Shown here: piece by piece, positions 60,628 through 64,000 of the stretch
Layout: each line of letters starts with the position of its first letter
Numbering within the stretch: the stretch's first letter is position 1
Source of the DNA: Rhodobacteraceae bacterium Alg231-04
GTDB lineage: Bacteria; Pseudomonadota; Alphaproteobacteria; Rhodobacterales; Rhodobacteraceae
Length of the DNA: 64,000 nt
Assembly: GCA_900143635.1 (NCBI GenBank)
Contig: FREY01000006.1
Location: 162,726-226,725, forward strand
Reading direction: 5' to 3'
Made by a program: the position numbers and the translations under genes
Notes under the pieces: generated by a model
Told to the model about the DNA's origin: nothing
Databases searched by the model: none
Seen by the model: only the letters and a program-made list of their open reading frames with translations

Positions 60628-61428
60628 AACATTCCTTTCATTCGGGGTTCTATTAAACATCCACTCATCAAACCCCAGTTTTCCGTGCGTTAGTTTAGGG
60701 TCGAAACCCGAGTAGTTCAAAGAAAGGAAGAATTCTCGCATCTCCTGGGCGTCGCTTTTGTGGCGGACGTCATCGAATTCCAAAAGGATAAATGGCCTTA
60801 GACGTTCAATTGTCGCTTTGGCTCCGCGAATGACGTCCATTTCAAAGCCTTCAACATCGATCTTCATCAGTTTCAGCGCGCTCAGTTTGATTTCAGCGGC
60901 GTAGCTGTCCAATTTTCGTACCGGGACCACTCTAGTTTCGAAGCTGTCAGCTCCTAGGCTTTCATAGCTGTCATTTTGCACGAACGAACTGACGCCTCCG
61001 CGATACTGACCTTCCTTGACCTCAAAGAATTCCTTCTCGGAGTTCTCTGCTCCGAGCCCAAAGGCATTCAGGTTCAAATTCTCAAAACTGTTCAAGCGCA
61101 GATTGCGGATCAATTTTTGACGAATGTGTCCGGCCGGCTCAAAGGAATGGATGCCGTGGGCGTCGCCGGTCAACCGCGACAGAACACAACTGTAAATTCC
61201 GATATTTGCTCCGATATCAAAGCAAACGTCTCCAGGTTGAATGATTTTCTCTAGAACACTGAAGTTGAGGCGATCATATCTTTCACGCCCAAACCGATCA
61301 CGTGGTAGTCTCAATGCTTCCTCAAGTTTGTTCTGTTTTCCGGAGAAAAACTTACAGTTTCGAAACTCGACAATCGCGAACGGCGCATCGGGGTCAAAGT
61401 CGGAGGACTTGGTGTTTCGGCGGATCAT
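60613..61428 (-). CDS. FkbM-family methyltransferase
   Basis: A 271-residue SAM methyltransferase. The SAM loop is VCFDIGANIGIYSCVLSRLT and the FkbM segment LKLMKIDVEGFEMDVIRGA, then FILLEFDD is clear. Such enzymes put methyl groups on sugars or polyketides and are common in surface-glycan clusters. It overlaps the upstream methyltransferase stop (ATGA), so the two are translated together. Confidence 0.9.
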   Translation of the reverse strand: MIRRNTKSSDFDPDAPFAIVEFRNCKFFSGKQNKLEEALRLPRDRFGRERYDRLNFSVLEKIIQPGDVCFDIGANIGIYSCVLSRLTGDAHGIHSFEPAGHIRQKLIRNLRLNSFENLNLNAFGLGAENSEKEFFEVKEGQYRGGVSSFVQNDSYESLGADSFETRVVPVRKLDSYAAEIKLSALKLMKIDVEGFEMDVIRGAKATIERLRPFILLEFDDVRHKSDAQEMREFFLSLNYSGFDPKLTHGKLGFDEWMFNRTPNERNVLLVP

Positions 61429-62162
61429 TTTTTTGCAACAACCTGTACGTTGGAGGGCATCATGGAGTCGATTTTATGGTCGTCGGAATACTGCCAAGTA
61501 CTGTCGAACTGCTCGGAAACACCGCGGTCAAAGACAGGAATAATATTGGCGAGAAGTTCGATCAATGGACGCAGAAACGGGTTGATGTCACACTGCATGA
61601 GAGCCCGCTGCATCATGATGCCTACAGTCTCGAAGGGTTGGCTGGCACCTTCGACTGATACGATTTCCGACCAGTCACGCAACAGGTGTTTCATACCCCA
61701 AGTGGTGAACATGAAGTAGTTGTTGGGGCCCTCATGGTAGCCGAAAACCGCCGATGCCGATAGGATCACGCGCCCACCCGGTTTGATAATGCGATGCAGA
61801 TCATTGATTAGTCGCTGCGGATCCGGGACATGCTCCAAAAGCCCTGTGCACAAGGCTACATCGTAGCTTTCGTCCGGGATCTTTGAGAGATCGTGGTAGA
61901 ACAGATCAACATGCAGATCTGCGGGCTTATTTGTTCGCTTGGTGACGGTGAACGCGTTGGGGAAATGTTCTTTGTAGTCTACATCCTCACTGTGCACGAC
62001 GATGGTGCGCAGTTCACTGGCGTTTTGTTGACACAACCGTTCGAGGTTCTTCGTTGACATTTTCCGCTTTATAAAGCGCTTACGAGACAATTTTTTCCAT
62101 GTTGACCTAGAGCGCCGCAATCGTTTCTGCCGCTCGGCCTCTTCAAATGCAGATTCTGTCAT
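61425..62162 (-). CDS. Class I SAM-dependent methyltransferase
   Basis: A 245-residue methyltransferase (type 11-like). The order is a basic N-terminus (RLRRSRSTWKKLSRKRF), HVDLFYHDLSKIPDESYDVA, CTGLLEHVPDPQRLINDLHR and IIKPGGRVILSASAVFGYHE. A longer frame up to 62447 is an artefact: its first 70 codons are the antisense of an IS3 orfA. ATG 62162 is therefore chosen. First gene of a two-gene unit with the FkbM gene. Confidence 0.85.
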   Translation of the reverse strand: MTESAFEEAERQKRLRRSRSTWKKLSRKRFIKRKMSTKNLERLCQQNASELRTIVVHSEDVDYKEHFPNAFTVTKRTNKPADLHVDLFYHDLSKIPDESYDVALCTGLLEHVPDPQRLINDLHRIIKPGGRVILSASAVFGYHEGPNNYFMFTTWGMKHLLRDWSEIVSVEGASQPFETVGIMMQRALMQCDINPFLRPLIELLANIIPVFDRGVSEQFDSTWQYSDDHKIDSMMPSNVQVVAKK

Positions 62163-62229
62163 CTCGTATTGCCCTTGGATTACCCCACGTATGATGGACG
62201 TTATATTGAGGTGTTCCCCTCCCGTCCAT

Positions 62230-62339
62230 AGAGGAGGTCTCGGAAATTCGGGCCAGCGTTTAAGGTGGATCTCATGACGAAAGTGACGATCCAGAATGAA
62301 GAAACGAAAGAACCATTCGCCTGAATTTAAGGCCAAGGT
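62230..62339 (+). repeat. 110-bp inverted repeat (IS3 end), right copy
   Basis: Identical to the reverse complement of 58252-58361. The pair brackets 58362-62229. Confidence 0.92.
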
Positions 62340-62460
62340 TGCGCTTGAAGCGATCCGCGAAGAGATGACTTTAGCGGAGCTTTCCAAGAAGTACGGCGTC
62401 CATCCCACGCAGATCGGGACTTGGAAGCGCGCAGAGATTGAAAACATGGCAACGGCATTT
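62296..62460 (+). pseudogene. IS3-family OrfA, truncated
   Basis: MKKRKNHSPEFKAKVALEAI, then LSKKYGVHPTQIGTWKRAEI is a helix-turn-helix OrfA that breaks off near 62455 (after ENMATAF) at the edge of another IS. The product would be a non-functional fusion. Confidence 0.82.
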
Positions 62461-62516
62461 ACGCGCCGTGGTGCTGCGGTAATCCCCCCATTTTTGCGGG
62501 GGCTTGGTTGTAGAAT

Positions 62517-63064
62517 TTACGCGGCCATTCTCAATTTCTGGGCGGGGGTCATCCCGCCGTTGCCCATATTCGGACGTTCATTGTTGTCGGACCAGAGCCA
62601 TTCGGTGGCAATCTGCTGCACCTCGTCGATGCATTCGAAAATGTAGAGGTCCAGCCATTCGTGCCAGACCGTCCGGTTATAGCGCTCGACATAGGCGTTC
62701 TGCTGGGGCTTGCCGGGCTGGATGTAGGCCAGGGTTATACCCCTGTTCTCGGCCCACTCCATGAGCGTTCCGCTGACGTATTCGGGGCCGTAACACCTTC
62801 GGAATGATGCTGCTTTGAAAGGCTATGGCCGCCTGCGCAGCCCCAAATAGCGTAGTTGGTGGTCAAAGCCGTGCCTCAGGTCTTCTTCGCCGTTGTCAGT
62901 CCGAGGAGCAAATCGGCGATCTGTTCGTTCTCTTCGTTCAGCTTCGGGCTGTATCGGTAGCATGTCTCGCTGACGCCAAATACCCGGCAGGCCAGCGCAA
63001 TGCTGACTCCCTTTATCGCCACCGCTTTCACGGCCAACTCCCGGCGCTGAGCTGGCCGTATCAT
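62517..63064 (-). pseudogene. IS3-family OrfB with internal deletion
   Basis: The N-terminal part (63064-62876) reads IRPAQRRELAVKAVAIKGVS, then RVFGVSETCYRYSPKLNEEN; the C-terminal part (about 62795-62517) reads GPEYVSGTLMEWAENRGITL, QPGKPQQNAYVERYNRTVWH and SDNNERPNMGNGGMTPAQKL. The central catalytic region between them is missing. Confidence 0.85.
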
Positions 63065-63324
63065 TTTTTTCCCAGGGCCTCCTTGAGAAGGTCATTCTGC
63101 ATACTGACGTCCGCGTACATCCGCTTCAGCCGACGGTTCTCCTCCGCCATCGCCTTCATCTCGCTGATGAGGCTGGCGTCCATCCCGCCATACTTGGCAC
63201 GCCACTTGTAAACCGTGGCGCGGCTCATGCCATGTTCGCGGCACAGCTCAGAAACGGGCACGCCGTTCTCCATCTGCCGCAGAATACCCATGATCTGGGC
63301 CTCATTGAAACGTGTCTTCTTCAT
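63061..63324 (-). CDS. IS3-family transposase OrfA (IS407-like)
   Basis: An 87-residue helix-turn-helix protein, KTRFNEAQIMGILRQMENGV, then LCREHGMSRATVYKWRAKYG and a leucine-rich EMKAMAEENRRLKRMYADVS zipper. It overlaps the orfB start. ATG 63324 gives the usual OrfA start. Confidence 0.88.
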   Translation of the reverse strand: MKKTRFNEAQIMGILRQMENGVPVSELCREHGMSRATVYKWRAKYGGMDASLISEMKAMAEENRRLKRMYADVSMQNDLLKEALGKK

Positions 63325-63394
63325 CGGAATCTCCTCGTTCATCCTGCCGAGAAAATTCTACTTCCGCATCCCCTTAAGATCGGGGGAGATTACC

Positions 63395-63723
63395 CTACCA
63401 CCCCAGCCATCGGTACTTTCTTGAATAATCTAAGACGGTTGCAGCGCTAGAGGCGCCAGAATGCCCCAGTTTTTTGCCCCAGTTTCTTTCGGACTGACGG
63501 GGCGCTTAGTTCTCCCAGAAAAAGCACCTGAATGTGGCCTCCCCCGAGCGGCAGGAGAAACCGCCAGCTGTTCCGGTCGGCTTGGCCTGAGGCTGCGTTT
63601 CGTACTCGACGGTAAAGACGACCACCTCTGGCCAGCTTGTCCTCCGAAATGCTTACCGAGCCGCCCTCTCGAACCAACTGGTTCTCGGGGATGCTCGCAA
63701 TCCCGAGATTGAGCCTCCCCCAA
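63395..63723. other. Spacer between two IS elements, no credible gene
   Basis: About 330 bases with overlapping open frames on both strands, but no motif, start signal or ribosome site that I can support. Confidence 0.45.
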
Positions 63724-64000
63724 TGAAGTGGTCCGCCCCTATGTTTAGGAAAGCGGAGGACCATCGATGGCTATTAAGAGACCGAAGCCCGAAGAGATTG
63801 TCGTGAAGTTACGACAGGTTGAAGTGTTGATGGGGCAAGGGATGCCCCGGATTGATGCAATCCGTCAGATCGGCGTGACGGAGCAAACCTATTACCGCTG
63901 GAAGAAGAAGTACGGCGGAATGGGCACAGAGCAGCTTAAGGAACTGAAGCGGCTCCAGAAGGAGAACGAGTGCCTGCGCAGGGCGGTATCGGACCTGACG
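63724..64000 (+). mobile_element. IS3-family element, left end (continues beyond window)
   Basis: A likely left inverted repeat TGAAGTGGTCCGCCCC begins at 63724, and orfA follows at 63767. The rest is outside the window. Confidence 0.7.
63767..64000 (+). CDS. IS3-family transposase OrfA, partial
   Basis: Seventy-eight codons to the window edge: AIKRPKPEEIVVKLRQVEVL, IRQIGVTEQTYYRWKKKYGG and LKELKRLQKENECLRRAVSD. The helix-turn-helix and zipper are typical. AAGCGGAGGACC precedes the ATG. Confidence 0.9.
   Translation, partial: MAIKRPKPEEIVVKLRQVEVLMGQGMPRIDAIRQIGVTEQTYYRWKKKYGGMGTEQLKELKRLQKENECLRRAVSDLT

Larger units (their letters stand above)
62478..63394. mobile_element. IS3-family (IS407-like) element, internally deleted
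   Basis: Ends read inward as GGTAATCCCCCCATTTTTGC (left) and GGTAATCTCCCCCGATCTTA (right, reversed). The element is read leftwards with intact orfA and an orfB that lacks its middle. It is inserted next to the truncated OrfA at 62296. Confidence 0.72.

Noticed and set aside
62163..62447. N-terminal extension of the methyltransferase at 61425
   Set aside because: Its first part is the antisense of an IS3 orfA, and the rest has no family similarity.
1..64000. CRISPR arrays, rRNA genes, prophage or replication origin
   Set aside because: No regularly spaced repeats, rRNA sequence, phage structural genes or DnaA-box cluster was seen on reading the window.

Overview
The window is chromosomal DNA of an alphaproteobacterium of the Rhodobacteraceae, most likely a marine roseobacter close to Ruegeria or Phaeobacter. 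The evidence is the GC-rich coding, the scattered his cluster (hisB, hisH, hisA, hisF-hisE separated by unrelated genes), a bioBFDAGC operon behind BioR-type boxes, NnrU, TRAP transporters and the typical protein variants. The species cannot be fixed from the sequence.

Layout. 1-6.5 kb: the end of a diguanylate cyclase, an FMN-dependent 2-hydroxy-acid dehydrogenase and pyruvate carboxylase. 6.5-10.2 kb: a YHYH-domain protein, then three tRNA-Gly(GCC) genes, each with its own promoter and terminator. A compact C5-methyltransferase plus NaeI-type endonuclease pair sits between the first two, and these two tRNA copies share a perfect 98-bp repeat. 10.3-20 kb: an omega-aminotransferase and the his genes, interleaved with small enzymes and regulators, including a TetR gene with two operators. 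20-25.7 kb: a hybrid histidine kinase, a CoA-binding protein, a YHS protein, an rRNA methyltransferase, tRNA-Tyr, a DUF2478 protein and nnrU behind an FNR-like box. 25.7-31.3 kb: the complete biotin operon. 31.7-39.8 kb: an exopolysaccharide region with a UDP-glucuronate decarboxylase, GalE, a processive family-2 glycosyltransferase, a GH26-like glycanase, a GT92-like transferase and ManC. 40.6-46.7 kb: a GntR regulator, a TRAP transporter and D-lactate dehydrogenase, which look like one 2-hydroxy-acid uptake and oxidation unit.

48.9-56.6 kb holds two divergent operons: SDR plus DUF1365 to the left; an FAD oxidoreductase, a CFA-type methyltransferase, a chalcone-isomerase-like protein, an MFS carrier and a DUF3833 protein, then a TspO-like protein and a second DUF3833 protein, to the right. 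The gap between the operons carries two back-to-back TGATCC-N18-TAA motifs. These match the RpoE/ChrR (singlet-oxygen) sigma-factor promoter of Rhodobacter, and the gene set resembles membrane-lipid modification loci of that regulon (cyclopropane or furan fatty acids).

Three stretches are insertion-sequence graveyards: 39.95-40.64, 47.0-48.5 and 57.2-64 kb. They contain truncated, head-to-head and internally deleted IS3 and IS5 copies. A fasciclin gene and a membrane-protein gene were broken there. A roughly 4-kb segment carrying a GMC oxidoreductase and two methyltransferases is bracketed by a perfect 110-bp inverted repeat of one IS3 end.

The observations most worth following are the restriction-modification island in the tRNA-Gly array, the divergent RpoE-type promoter pair with a predicted leaderless DUF1365 transcript, the GT2/GH26 polysaccharide module, and the IS-bracketed GMC/methyltransferase segment. 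All calls were made by eye; no database search or computed alignment was run.
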